A stretch of 64,000 nucleotides of DNA, taken from NCBI GenBank assembly GCA_035506575.1, contig DATJPD010000068.1:1-64000 (forward strand), read 5' to 3'. Below are positions 44,455 through 53,339 of this stretch, piece by piece. A model generated the notes under the pieces. That model saw nothing but the letters and a program-made list of their open reading frames with translations, was not told the origin of the DNA and did no database searches. Position numbers and translations under genes: made by a program. Within the stretch, counting starts at the first letter, position 1. Each line of letters starts with the position of its first letter. The DNA is from DATJPD01 sp035506575 (GTDB taxonomy: Bacteria > Pseudomonadota > Alphaproteobacteria > CACIAM-22H2).

Positions 44455-45357
44455 ATGCGCGCGGTCGTCGTCCTCTTGATGGTTGCCGCGGCCTGCGGCT
44501 GGATCGATCCGGCGACGGCGGAGGATCATCCGCTGTGGGCGGTGTACGAGCAGAATTTCGCCCGCGCGAAATACGTCGACCTCACGCACACGATCGCACC
44601 GGGCATCCCGGTGTGGGCCGGCTTCGGGCCATCGAAATTCGCGCCCGCCATCGACCCCAAGACCGGCCAAGCCTACACTTACGCGCATGACGGGTTCGAG
44701 GCGACGCATTACGACCTGTCGACCGACCAGCTGGGCACGCAGCTCGATCCGCCGGCGCATTGGGCGCCCGAATACCCGTCGATCGACGAGCTGCCGGCGA
44801 CCTACACCCTGCGGCCGCTCGTCGTCATCTCGATCGTGCCGCAGGTCAGGAAGGATCCCGGCTACCAGATGAAGGTCGCCGACATCCTGGCCTGGGAGAA
44901 GAAGCACGGCCGCATCCCGGCGGGCTCGGTGGTGTTCATCCGCTCCGACTGGTCGAAGGACTGGCCGGATCCCGCACTCGCGACGCGCGCGCAGTTTCCC
45001 GGCGTCGCCTTGGATGCGCTCAAGTTCCTGCACCTCAAACGGCATATCCTCTTCCACGGTCACGAGGCGCTCGACACCGACACGACGCCGACGCTCGAGG
45101 GCGAAGCCTGGCTCATGCACCACGGCTACACGCAGGCCGAAGGCGTGGCCCATCTCGACCAGGTGCCGGAGGCGGGCGCGCTCGTCGCCATCGGCTATCC
45201 GAAGCTCAAGGGCGGCACCGGCGGCTATGCCCGCTACGTGGCGATCTGCCCGCCCGACTGGCCGCACGGCGTGCGTCCCGGTCCGGCCGACGCACCGCTG
45301 CCGAAATCCGACCGCGTGCTGCACTGGGACGACAAAGCGGGAAGCCGCGTGCGGTGA
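44455..45357 (+). CDS. Exported cyclase-family protein (kynurenine-formamidase-like)
   Basis: A 300-aa protein with an N-terminal signal peptide (to about residue 23, ending ATAED). The domain begins YVDLTHTIAPGIPVW. The metal site, canonically HxGTHxDxPxH, reads QLGTQLDPPAHW, so the first His is Gln while Asp and the last His are kept. Periplasmic members with this GTQLDPPAHWA pattern form a recognisable subgroup. It probably hydrolyses an amide or lactone. Cotranscribed with the amidohydrolase. Confidence 0.82.
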   Translation: MRAVVVLLMVAAACGWIDPATAEDHPLWAVYEQNFARAKYVDLTHTIAPGIPVWAGFGPSKFAPAIDPKTGQAYTYAHDGFEATHYDLSTDQLGTQLDPPAHWAPEYPSIDELPATYTLRPLVVISIVPQVRKDPGYQMKVADILAWEKKHGRIPAGSVVFIRSDWSKDWPDPALATRAQFPGVALDALKFLHLKRHILFHGHEALDTDTTPTLEGEAWLMHHGYTQAEGVAHLDQVPEAGALVAIGYPKLKGGTGGYARYVAICPPDWPHGVRPGPADAPLPKSDRVLHWDDKAGSRVR

Positions 45358-45588
45358 TCGTTACGACGCCTCGCATGACGAGCGCATCAAAACTGCGGTG
45401 ATGATGAGAAACGAGCGCACTCCCCCATTATCGGGCGCTGGCGTGGCCAAGTACCGCCCTCGCCGCCGCGATAAGTGAACACCGCACGGCGCGGAACCGC
45501 GAGCGGTTGGCGGCGTTGTGCGGTTATTCGCTCCGGTACGCCCGTAGAGGAGGGCCAGGGGCGGTTTTCGCGCGAAAAGAGGCTACCT

Positions 45589-46134
45589 ATGCAACCATTC
45601 GTGACGGACGTGAAGAAGATCCGGGAGCGGGCCCGCACCGCGATGGACCAAGGGGCGGTGACGCCAGGCTACAAGGCAGATCGCAACCAGGTGATCAAGG
45701 TGCTGAACGAAGTCCTGGCCACCGAGCTCGTGTGCACCCTGCGCTACAAACGCCACTACTACATGGCCGACGGCCTGAACTCGGAATCGGTGAAGTCCGA
45801 ATTCCTCGAGCACGCCAAGGAGGAAGAGGAGCACACGGACTGGATCGCCGAGCGCATCACCCAGCTCAACGGCGAGCCCGATTTCAATCCGGCCGGGCTT
45901 GCCGAGCGCGCGCATGCCGATTACGCCGAGGGCACGGACCTCACCTCGATGATCGAGGAGGACCTGGTCGCCGAGCGCATCGCGATCCAGACCTATTCCG
46001 AGATCATCCACTGGCTGGGCGACAACGATCCCACGACGCGGCGCCTGATGGAGCGCATCCTCGAAAAAGAGGAAGAGCACGCCGAGGACCTCGTCACCCT
46101 CATCTCGCGGATCAAGACCCAGGCCGCGCACTAG
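45589..46134 (+). CDS. Ferritin-like/bacterioferritin-type protein
   Basis: A 181-aa four-helix-bundle protein. Iron-site residues appear as LATELVCTLRYKRHY (Glu), EFLEHAKEEEEHTDW (Glu...ExxH), EDLVAERIAIQTY and ILEKEEEHAEDL (ExxH). This is the di-iron ferritin-like pattern, close to bacterioferritin/Dps-like proteins, without the haem-ligand Met clearly assigned. The start at 45589 has GAGG 7 bp upstream; an earlier in-frame start at 45475 is unlikely. The 231-bp region before it holds no other gene. Iron storage or oxidative protection is expected. Confidence 0.87.
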   Translation: MQPFVTDVKKIRERARTAMDQGAVTPGYKADRNQVIKVLNEVLATELVCTLRYKRHYYMADGLNSESVKSEFLEHAKEEEEHTDWIAERITQLNGEPDFNPAGLAERAHADYAEGTDLTSMIEEDLVAERIAIQTYSEIIHWLGDNDPTTRRLMERILEKEEEHAEDLVTLISRIKTQAAH

Positions 46135-46184
46135 GACCAGGCGCTCCCGCGCCCCGGGGTTCCCGAGGCGCGGGGTGCACCCAT

Positions 46185-46364
46185 ATGTCCGACCCGATCA
46201 TCCCCCCATCGCCGCCGGAGACCCCGCCCGGCCGGACGCCGGAGATCGTCCCCGACGACCCGACGGAGACTCCGCCGCCGCCGGTGCGCGAGCCGCCGGG
46301 CGTGCCGCCGCCCGCCCCGCCCGACATTCCACCGCCGCAACCCACGCAAGCGCCTAATCGATAG
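46185..46364 (+). CDS. 59-aa proline-rich protein
   Basis: MSDPIIPPSPPETPPGRTPE followed by further Pro/Asp/Glu repeats; about 40% Pro, no Cys and no helix. Short Pro-rich proteins with the pattern PPxTPPGxxPEIxPD are common and conserved in Hyphomicrobiales. It lies 50 bp after the ferritin-like gene. Probably disordered; function unknown. Confidence 0.6.
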   Translation: MSDPIIPPSPPETPPGRTPEIVPDDPTETPPPPVREPPGVPPPAPPDIPPPQPTQAPNR

Positions 46365-46398
46365 GCACGGATGCGCCGGCGCTGGTATGGTGCGCGCC

Positions 46399-47919
46399 AT
46401 GTCGAACACGAATTCGGTCCGGAGCCAACCGGACGGCAGCACGCCCGCGCTCTCAGCAGCCTCGTCCAGCCGGCCTTGGGTTTTCGTTGCGGCGGTCGCC
46501 GCCATCTTCATGGCGGCCATCGAAGGCACGATCGTCGCCACGGCCATGCCGACCATCGTCGGTGAGCTCGGCGGCTTCGAGCTGTTCAGCTGGGTGTTCA
46601 CCGCCTACCTGCTGACGCAGGCGATCACGATTCCGATCTACGGGCGTCTGGCCGACCTCTACGGCCGCAAGCGCATCCTCCTGGCCGGGATCGGGATCTT
46701 CTTCGCGGGCTCGCTGCTGTCCGGCTTCGCCTGGAACATGGAGACGTTGATCGCGTTCCGGGTCGTGCAAGGTATCGGCACCGGCGCTCTGGTGCCCGTG
46801 GCCATGACGATCATCGGCGATCTCTACACGCCGGCCGAGCGGGCCCGCATGCAGGGCTATCTCTCCAGCGTCTGGTCGATGGCGGCGATCACCGGCCCGA
46901 TGCTCGGCGCGTTCCTTGTCGCCCATGTCGCGTGGCCTTGGGTGTTCTGGATCAACGCGCCCATCGCCGTCGTGGCGGCGATCCTTCTCGTCGTCGGGCT
47001 CCACGAGCACGTCCAGCCGCGGCGGCACCGCATGAACTATCTCGGCACGGCCCTGCTCGGGGCCGGCATCGCGGTGTTCATGTTCGCGCTCATCCAAGCC
47101 TCGACCCTGTCCGCGGGTACAGTGGCGGCACTGATCGCGGGGTCGGTTGCGATCCTCGGCATCCTTATCGTGCACGAGCGCAACGCGCCCGAGCCGATCC
47201 TGCCGCTGAAATTGTGGCGCCATCCCATCGTGGCCGCGAGTGCGGTCTCGAGCTTCTGCGTGGGCGCCTTGATCATGGGCGGCTCGGTGTTCCTGTCGCT
47301 CTACGTCCAGAACGTCATGGGCCGCAGCGCCGTGGTCGCCGGATGGGTGCTCACGGCCATGTCGTTCAGCTGGATGTTCGGCAGCATCGGCGGCGGCCGG
47401 GTCATGCTGTGGGCCTCCTACCGCGCCGCCGTGTGGACAGGCGGCGCATGGATGGTCCCGTCGGCCATCCTCCTTATCCTCCTCGACCCCTCGCACGGGC
47501 CGCTATGGGCGGCTGCGGCCGGATTCATGCTGGGGGTCGGCCTCGGCTTCGCCAACAACACCTACACGGTCGCAGTACAGGCGACGGTCGACTACAGCCA
47601 GCGCGGCGTCGCCACGTCGAGCACCATCTTCATGCGCATCATCGGCCAGTCGGTCGGGACGGCCCTCTACGGCGGCATCCTCAATGCGGGGGTGGCCGCG
47701 CACGTGCCCGGCGGGGCCGACATCATTCACCGTCTGATGGACCCGGCCCTGCGGGAGAGCCTGCCGGACTCGGCCATCGCCCCCCTGGTCGCCGCGATGG
47801 CGGCCGCCCTGCACAACGTCTACGTCATCCAGGGCCTGATGGTGCTGGTGCTGCTCGCCACGGGCTTCTGCCTGCCATCGGGCCTGAACCCGCTGAAGAA
47901 GCCGCACGCGGAGCGCTGA
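46399..47919 (+). CDS. MFS multidrug transporter, DHA2/EmrB-like (14 TMS)
   Basis: A 506-aa major-facilitator protein. The first helix has MAAIEGTIVATAMPTIVGEL (DHA2 motif D1 region), loop 2-3 has GRLADLYGRKRIL (motif A) and RVVQGIGTGALVPVAM follows (motif B). Fourteen helices are expected. The ATG at 46387 in the same frame is an alternative start; neither has a strong Shine-Dalgarno. Convergent with the next gene (6 bp). Exports drugs or similar compounds. Confidence 0.87.
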   Translation: MSNTNSVRSQPDGSTPALSAASSSRPWVFVAAVAAIFMAAIEGTIVATAMPTIVGELGGFELFSWVFTAYLLTQAITIPIYGRLADLYGRKRILLAGIGIFFAGSLLSGFAWNMETLIAFRVVQGIGTGALVPVAMTIIGDLYTPAERARMQGYLSSVWSMAAITGPMLGAFLVAHVAWPWVFWINAPIAVVAAILLVVGLHEHVQPRRHRMNYLGTALLGAGIAVFMFALIQASTLSAGTVAALIAGSVAILGILIVHERNAPEPILPLKLWRHPIVAASAVSSFCVGALIMGGSVFLSLYVQNVMGRSAVVAGWVLTAMSFSWMFGSIGGGRVMLWASYRAAVWTGGAWMVPSAILLILLDPSHGPLWAAAAGFMLGVGLGFANNTYTVAVQATVDYSQRGVATSSTIFMRIIGQSVGTALYGGILNAGVAAHVPGGADIIHRLMDPALRESLPDSAIAPLVAAMAAALHNVYVIQGLMVLVLLATGFCLPSGLNPLKKPHAER

Positions 47920-47925
47920 CAGACT

Positions 47926-48960
47926 CTACCGGCAGCCCGCGAGCTTGCTGTCCTTGTTGATCACCTCGAAGGGCGGCAGCCGCTTCGCCGCGTAATCGGC
48001 GTAGCTCGTGTCGATCAGACGCTCGGGCGGCTCCTTCTGATTGATCATCTTCTCCTTCAGGTACCAGTCCTGCACGTCGAGCACGCTCGCCATGTTGAAG
48101 CGGCCGTTGGGGTCGCGCGCCTGCCAGGGCATCGTATGCAGGAGGGCGCGGTCGTTCACCGCCTTGTACTTCCACAGGATGTCTTCGACCTCCGGCCGGT
48201 TCGGCCCGTTGTGATAGGCCTGGCAGTAGTCGCGCCCGCCCTTCACGAGGGCGAGGAAGAACCGGCGCGCAAGCTCGGGGTTCTTCGCGGTCCAGTCGGT
48301 GTTGGCCATATAGGCGATGAACGAGGTCGGCTGCGGGGTGATGTAGTCATCGGGGTCGATCCACTTGGCCCCAAGCTTCTCGGCGAGGATGACCGAGCCG
48401 AACGGCGGCACCTCGTCCGCGACGTCGATCGCCTTGTTGGCGAAGGCCACACCCATCTGCGGGAAGGGCATGTATTTGATCTCGATGTCCTTGAGGGTGA
48501 GCCCGGCCGTCTCCAGGACCTTGCCGACCTCGTAGACGGCACTGGAGCCGGGGGCGACGATCGCGACCGTGCGGCCCTTGAGGTCGGCGATCGTCTTGAT
48601 CTGGTCGGCCAGGTCCGGGCGGACGAGCAGATCGTGATAGACCGGGCTCGACCCGCGCTCGAGCGCCATGATGACCGGCAGCTTCTGGGCGAGCGCGTTC
48701 CAGTAGCCGGCGGCGAGGCCGCCTTCGACCACCTGCATGCGGCCGCTGGCCAGGAGCGCCATCGCGTTGCTCGCCGAATCGATCTTCTCCAGCTCGACGT
48801 CGATGCCGGCCTCGCGGAAATAGCCCTTCTCGATGGCGATCCACGTGGCCCCGGCCGGCACGCTCGGCACGATGCCGATCGTCACCGTGTCCGCGGCGTC
48901 CGCCGGTACGGCCTGCATACAAAGCAGCGCTGACAAGGCCAGCAAAGCGGTGCGACGCAC
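47926..48960 (-). CDS. ABC transporter substrate-binding protein (NitT/TauT type)
   Basis: A 344-aa exported binding protein. GTG at 48960 is chosen because GGGAGGAGAC immediately precedes it, and the signal peptide then starts VRRTALLALSALLCM and ends near ADA. Conserved segments include WIAIEKGYFREAGIDVEL and IADLKGRTVAIVAPGSSA. No permease or ATPase is adjacent. A longer frame from ATG 49011 is less likely. Ligand unknown. Confidence 0.83.
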   Translation of the reverse strand: MRRTALLALSALLCMQAVPADAADTVTIGIVPSVPAGATWIAIEKGYFREAGIDVELEKIDSASNAMALLASGRMQVVEGGLAAGYWNALAQKLPVIMALERGSSPVYHDLLVRPDLADQIKTIADLKGRTVAIVAPGSSAVYEVGKVLETAGLTLKDIEIKYMPFPQMGVAFANKAIDVADEVPPFGSVILAEKLGAKWIDPDDYITPQPTSFIAYMANTDWTAKNPELARRFFLALVKGGRDYCQAYHNGPNRPEVEDILWKYKAVNDRALLHTMPWQARDPNGRFNMASVLDVQDWYLKEKMINQKEPPERLIDTSYADYAAKRLPPFEVINKDSKLAGCR

Positions 48961-49168
48961 GTCTCCTCCCACGATCTTTCCCTGGACTATATCATCGCCG
49001 GCGACGGTCACCGAAATGTTACGGGCGCAGGCGGCCGAAGCCGGAAGCGATCAGGTGCCCGCGCGATCACCGCTTGATCACTTCCCACGCCGCAACGCCG
49101 GGGCGAATGTCACGTCTGCGGCCTCGGGACTCTCAAGACGTCCACGGCCGAGGTGGAGGAGAAGTGAC

Positions 49169-49519
49169 ATGCGCTCGGAGTCCATTGAGAACAACGTGAC
49201 AAGGGCCCGGCGGCAGTTCCTGGCCAGGTGTGGGAAATTTGCAGTGGCAACACCGCCGGCGATCAGCTTGCTGCTTGCGGCCTCGCGCTCCAACTACGCC
49301 GTCGCCAGTTCGGGCGGCGGCGGTGGCGGTGGCGCGGGCGGCAACGGCGGCAACTCGCCGTCGCTCGATCCGTCGATGGGAAGCGGCGGCGACGGCGGCA
49401 GCGGCGGCCCCATCATCAACGCCGCGGACACGACCAACGCGACGGGCGGGCAGGCCGCCGGCCGGTCGTGCGGCAACACCTTCCAGGCGTTGGCGAACAA
49501 CGACAAGTGCTTCCGCTGA
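49169..49519 (+). CDS. Small Tat-signal Gly-rich protein
   Basis: A 116-aa protein. RARRQFLARCGKFAVATPPA looks like a twin-arginine signal (RRxFL) followed by a hydrophobic stretch. The mature part is Gly/Ser/Asn-rich with two C-terminal Cys (RSCGNTF, DKCFR). GGAGGAG lies upstream of ATG. Similar small Tat-type proteins of unknown role are common in alphaproteobacteria. Divergent from the binding-protein gene at 47926-48960. Confidence 0.6.
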   Translation: MRSESIENNVTRARRQFLARCGKFAVATPPAISLLLAASRSNYAVASSGGGGGGGAGGNGGNSPSLDPSMGSGGDGGSGGPIINAADTTNATGGQAAGRSCGNTFQALANNDKCFR

Positions 49520-49770
49520 CGGACACGGCAACGGCGGCCGATCGTGACGCTCGGCACTAGAGGCTCGCGGTCGTAATAAACGCCGGCGATGGGCGTGCGT
49601 GAGACGAGGCGCGCACGCCCATATGCCACTTTGGGGCCCGGCCGGGTCCTGGTGTAGGCTCACGCCATAATCGCCAATCATGAGGGAGGCGTTATGGCGA
49701 CGTCCCGCATTCGTACGCAATCAGGGTCCGCCAAAGCCGCGGCAGGCCGCCATGTGGTGCGCCCCTCACG

Positions 49771-50913
49771 ATGATTCCGCTGCTCACCGGGACGCGGATC
49801 CTGGACCTGACCACGGTCGTGCTCGGCCCCTACGCGACGCAGATGCTGGGCGACCTCGGCGCCGAGGTGATCAAGATCGAGCCGCCGGAGGGCGAGATCT
49901 GCCGCCACGTGGGGCACGCGAAGCACCCGGACATGGCGCCGCTGTATTTGAACCTCAACCGCAACAAGAAGAGCGTGGTGCTCGACCTGAAGCAGGAGCA
50001 GGGTCGTGCCGCTCTGTTCGACCTCGCCGAACGCTCGGACGTGTTCGTCCACAACATGCGGCCCTCGGCGGTCGAGCGGCTCGGGGTCGGGTACGAGGCG
50101 CTGGCAGCGCGCAATCCGCGGCTGATCTACTGCGCCGCGTGGGGATTCGGCGCCGACGGACCCTACGGCGACCTTCCGGCCTATGACGACGTCGTCCAGG
50201 CGGCGTCAGGCCTCGCGGCCCTCAACCAGGCGGACGGCGTGCCGCGCTACATGCCGACCATCCTCGCCGACAAGGTGACGGGCTTGTTCGTCGCCAATAC
50301 GATCCTCGCCGCCCTGATGCGCCGCGAGCGCACCGGCCAGGGCCAGTTCATCGAAGTGCCCATGCTCGAATGCCTGGTCTCGTTCATCATGACCGAGCAT
50401 CTCGCCGGCGCCACCTACGAGCCGCCGCTGACGAAGCCGGGTTATGAGCGCGTGCTCGGCTCCGGCCGCCGGCTGTTCAAGGCCAAAGACGGCTATATCG
50501 CGATCCTGCCTTACATGACCGCTCACTGGGTGCGCTTTTTGAAGCACATCGGCCGGCACGACCTCGCCGAAAGCCCGACCGTGCTCGATACGCAGAAGCG
50601 CAGCCACGCGGTGGAGATGCTGTACGGCGTCATCGCCGCGGCCACGCCGGCCAAGACGCGGGAGCAGTGGTTCGCCGAGCTCAAGGCGCTCGAGATCCCG
50701 TGCATGCCGGTGAACGGCATCGACGAGCTGTTCGACAACGAACACCTGCGCGCCGTCGGCACGTTCCGTACGATCGAGCATCCGACCGAGGGGCGCCTGC
50801 GCAGCGTCGCGTTCCCGGCGCGCTTCTCCGGTGCCGCCGAGGTCCCGGACCGCCCCGCGCCGAGCCTCGGCCAGGACACCGACGACGTGCTCGGCCGGAC
50901 CCGGTCGCGCTGA
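49771..50913 (+). CDS. CaiB/BaiF family CoA-transferase
   Basis: A 380-aa type III CoA-transferase. It begins GTRILDLTTVVLGPYATQML, with LGAEVIKIEPPEG and LNLNRNKKSVVLDLK. The catalytic Asp is expected in AYDDVVQAASGLA near residue 140. The last base of its TGA is the A of the next gene's ATG. With the following acyl-CoA dehydrogenase it should activate and oxidise a carboxylic acid as a CoA thioester. No Shine-Dalgarno is obvious. Confidence 0.9.
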   Translation: MIPLLTGTRILDLTTVVLGPYATQMLGDLGAEVIKIEPPEGEICRHVGHAKHPDMAPLYLNLNRNKKSVVLDLKQEQGRAALFDLAERSDVFVHNMRPSAVERLGVGYEALAARNPRLIYCAAWGFGADGPYGDLPAYDDVVQAASGLAALNQADGVPRYMPTILADKVTGLFVANTILAALMRRERTGQGQFIEVPMLECLVSFIMTEHLAGATYEPPLTKPGYERVLGSGRRLFKAKDGYIAILPYMTAHWVRFLKHIGRHDLAESPTVLDTQKRSHAVEMLYGVIAAATPAKTREQWFAELKALEIPCMPVNGIDELFDNEHLRAVGTFRTIEHPTEGRLRSVAFPARFSGAAEVPDRPAPSLGQDTDDVLGRTRSR

Positions 50914-52079
50914 TGGATTTCGCGTTCTCGCCCGAGCAAGAGCAGATCCGCGAACAGGTCGGCAAGCTGTGCGCCGGCTTCGACGAGAGCTACTGGCTCG
51001 AGCGCGACCGCAGCGCCAAATTCCCGGAGGAATTCTACACGGCGATGGCCGAGGGCGGATGGCTCGGGATCGCCATGCCCGAGGCCTATGGCGGATCGGG
51101 CCTCGGCATCACCGAGGCGGCGCTGATGATGCAGGCGGTCGCGGAATCGGGTGCTGCGATGACCGGCGCCTCGGCCGTGCACATGAACATCTTCGGCCTC
51201 AACCCTGTCGTCGTGTTCGGCACCGACGAGCAGAAGCGGCGCATGCTGCCGCCCTTGATCGAGGGCCGCGAGAAGGCGTGCTTCGCCGTGACCGAGCCCG
51301 ATGCCGGCCTGAACACCACCGAGATCAGCACGCGCGCCGAGCGACGCGGCGAGGACTATCTCGTCAGCGGCCGCAAGATCTGGATCTCGACCGCGCAGGT
51401 GGCGCACAAGGTGCTGCTGCTGGCGCGGACCACCCCGCTCGACCGCGTGCAGCGCAAGACCGAGGGATTAAGCCTCTTCTACACCGACCTCGACCGCAGC
51501 CGCGCCGAGATCCGCGAGATTCCGAAGATGGGGAGGCATGCGGTGGACTCGAACCTGATCTTCATGGACCAGATGCCGGTGCGCGGGCATGACCGCATCG
51601 GCGCCGAGGGCGACGGCTTCCGCACCATCCTGCACGGGCTCAACCCCGAGCGCATCCTGGTCGCCGCGGAGGCGGTCGGCATCGGCCGCGCCGCGCTCGC
51701 GCGCGCCGCGCGCTATGCCAAGGAGCGCGTGGTGTTCGGCCGCGCCATCGGCCAGAACCAGGGCATCCAGCATCCGCTGGCGAAGGCCTGGGCGGCGCTC
51801 GAAGCGGCCGACCTCATGACGTTCAAGGCGGCTTCGCTCTACGATGCAGGAAAGGACTGCGGGGTGGAGGCGAACGCGGCCAAGTACCTGGCCGGTGAAG
51901 CCGCGTTCACGGCGTGCGAGCAGTCGGTGCTGACCCTGGGCGGCATGGGCTATGCCGAGGAATATCACCTCGAGCGCTACTGGCGCGAAAGCTGGATCCC
52001 GCGCATAGCACCCGTGACGCCGCACCTGATCCTGAACTACATCGCCGAGCGCGCGTTGGGCCTGCCGAAATCGTACTGA
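50913..52079 (+). CDS. Acyl-CoA dehydrogenase
   Basis: A 388-aa flavoprotein. It opens FAFSPEQEQIREQVGKLC, then CFAVTEPDAGLNTT (FAD/substrate loop), GRKIWISTA and the C-terminal GGMGYAEEYHLERYWRES, the typical end. The catalytic base is not in a GYxE-type site that I can fix by eye. It is translationally coupled to the CaiB gene by TGATG. Acyl chain specificity unknown. Confidence 0.92.
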   Translation: MDFAFSPEQEQIREQVGKLCAGFDESYWLERDRSAKFPEEFYTAMAEGGWLGIAMPEAYGGSGLGITEAALMMQAVAESGAAMTGASAVHMNIFGLNPVVVFGTDEQKRRMLPPLIEGREKACFAVTEPDAGLNTTEISTRAERRGEDYLVSGRKIWISTAQVAHKVLLLARTTPLDRVQRKTEGLSLFYTDLDRSRAEIREIPKMGRHAVDSNLIFMDQMPVRGHDRIGAEGDGFRTILHGLNPERILVAAEAVGIGRAALARAARYAKERVVFGRAIGQNQGIQHPLAKAWAALEAADLMTFKAASLYDAGKDCGVEANAAKYLAGEAAFTACEQSVLTLGGMGYAEEYHLERYWRESWIPRIAPVTPHLILNYIAERALGLPKSY

Positions 52080-52086
52080 AGGTCGG

Positions 52087-52206
52087 CTACAGCCATCCGA
52101 TGTGAAGCAACAGCCCCCAGACGAGCACCGCCATGCCAACCAGAAAGACCGCCCAGTTTAGAAATCTGTGGACGCCTTCAAGACAGCGCTTCAAGAGCGT
52201 CAACAT
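52087..52206 (-). CDS. Possible 39-aa single-helix membrane peptide
   Basis: The frame starts MLTLLKRCLEGVHRFLNWAV and continues with a strongly hydrophobic helix. It lacks a visible ribosome-binding site. It lies convergent to the acyl-CoA dehydrogenase gene, in a 359-bp gap whose other half is a REP-like repeat. The amphipathic start and hydrophobic stretch are unlike most random GC-rich frames, but evidence is thin. Confidence 0.33.
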   Translation of the reverse strand: MLTLLKRCLEGVHRFLNWAVFLVGMAVLVWGLLLHIGWL

Positions 52207-52280
52207 TTTCGAACGATAACATAGCGCCAATGGAACGCGAACCCGGCCTAGAGCAGATTGCGACCTGGCGCAGCGCCAAT

Positions 52281-52417
52281 TCCCCTCTCCCGCGGGGAGA
52301 GGGTGGCGCGAAGCGCCGGGTGAGGGGCGGCGCTTGCTGCACGAGTGGCGCCCGTACCCGAAGCACCGCCCCTCACCCGCTCGCTGCCGCTCGCGACCTC
52401 TCCCCCCGGGAGAGGTG
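52281..52417. repeat. REP-like repeat (TCCCCTCTCCCGC family)
   Basis: The inverted arms are TCCCCTCTCCCGCGGGGAGA and TCTCCCCCCGGGAGAGGTGA, with inner arms GGGTGAGGGGCGG and CCGCCCCTCACCCGC. A widespread repeat in alphaproteobacteria. It fills the gap before a binding-protein gene's 3' end and may help terminate that transcript. Confidence 0.78.
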
Positions 52418-52438
52418 AGTTGGCAGCGCTGGCGCTCG

Positions 52439-53302
52439 TCAGCCGACGACGAGGGCGCCGTGCTGGCTCTGGCCCTCGGTCATGCCGCGCGCCTTCATCC
52501 ATTCGTAGGCGCGCGTGAACAGGGTGGGATCGTAATAGTCGACGTGCTTGTAGCGCACGAAGGCGCGCAGGAGCTCGTTCGGCTTCAATGCCCCCTTGGC
52601 GTGCGCCGCCACGTGGTGCGCGTATTTGTAGAAATCGGCATTGATGAGGTCGACCGCCTGGTTCTCGGCGTCGTAATACGCCTTGCGCTGCTCGGGCGTG
52701 AGATCGGGGGCGACCACCTCGCCGCCGCGATAGAAGGAGGCCGCGACGATATGCGCGCCTTCCTTCAGGCCGAGGCTGATGAACGGCTCCATGACCGTGA
52801 CCGCGCGATGGTGCCGGCTCTTCAAGCCCGCATAGCGCATCTGCGGCAAGCCGCCGTTCTCGATCTTCACGTGCTCGCGTCCCACCGCACTCTCGAGCAT
52901 CTGCAGGGTCGTGTAGTGCGAGCCCGTCAGCTCCTGCACGACGACCGGAACGTCGGCCATGTCGCGCGGAGTCTGCAGGTTATCGTCGAAGGTCAGGATC
53001 GCCTGGGCGGCCACGGCCGCGCGCAGGGCGGCGATGTTGCCGCCGCGCTGCCCGCGCTCGAGTCGGTCGATGCTCGCCCATTCGCAGACGTTGTAGCTGT
53101 CGGCCGAGCCGCATTCGAACTGCTGCTCCTTCAATCTTGCGAGAAACGGCGTGGCCGCGTTGTCCTTCTCGCGGTCGGCATAGGTCGCGGAGAAGCTGAC
53201 ATCGAGCCCGGCCTTGGCGAACAGGCCTTCCTCGATGCCGACGATCACGGGCAGGTCGAACACCGGGTTGTTGGGCGCGATCCTGACGACGGTATTGGCC
53301 AT
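52439..53302 (-). CDS. ABC-type substrate-binding-like protein, no signal peptide
   Basis: A 287-aa NMT1/THI5-like protein: VVRIAPNNPVFDLPVIVGIEEGLFAKAGLDVSF at the start, then a two-lobe fold. The chosen ATG has GAGG 6 bp upstream, and the first residues are not a signal peptide, so it may be cytoplasmic like some THI5/ABC-like enzymes. It follows the glutathione transferase gene by 37 bp on the same strand. Ligand or substrate unknown. Upstream ATGs at 53320 and 53332 would not add a signal sequence. Confidence 0.78.
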   Translation of the reverse strand: MANTVVRIAPNNPVFDLPVIVGIEEGLFAKAGLDVSFSATYADREKDNAATPFLARLKEQQFECGSADSYNVCEWASIDRLERGQRGGNIAALRAAVAAQAILTFDDNLQTPRDMADVPVVVQELTGSHYTTLQMLESAVGREHVKIENGGLPQMRYAGLKSRHHRAVTVMEPFISLGLKEGAHIVAASFYRGGEVVAPDLTPEQRKAYYDAENQAVDLINADFYKYAHHVAAHAKGALKPNELLRAFVRYKHVDYYDPTLFTRAYEWMKARGMTEGQSQHGALVVG

Positions 53303-53339
53303 GGCGTTCCTCGCGTTCATTGGATCGCCCATTATAAGC

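Noticed and set aside
45475..45588. Upstream start adding 38 residues to the ferritin-like protein
   Set aside because: The added residues are Arg/Gly-rich and unlike the family; ATG 45589 has a Shine-Dalgarno and fits family length.
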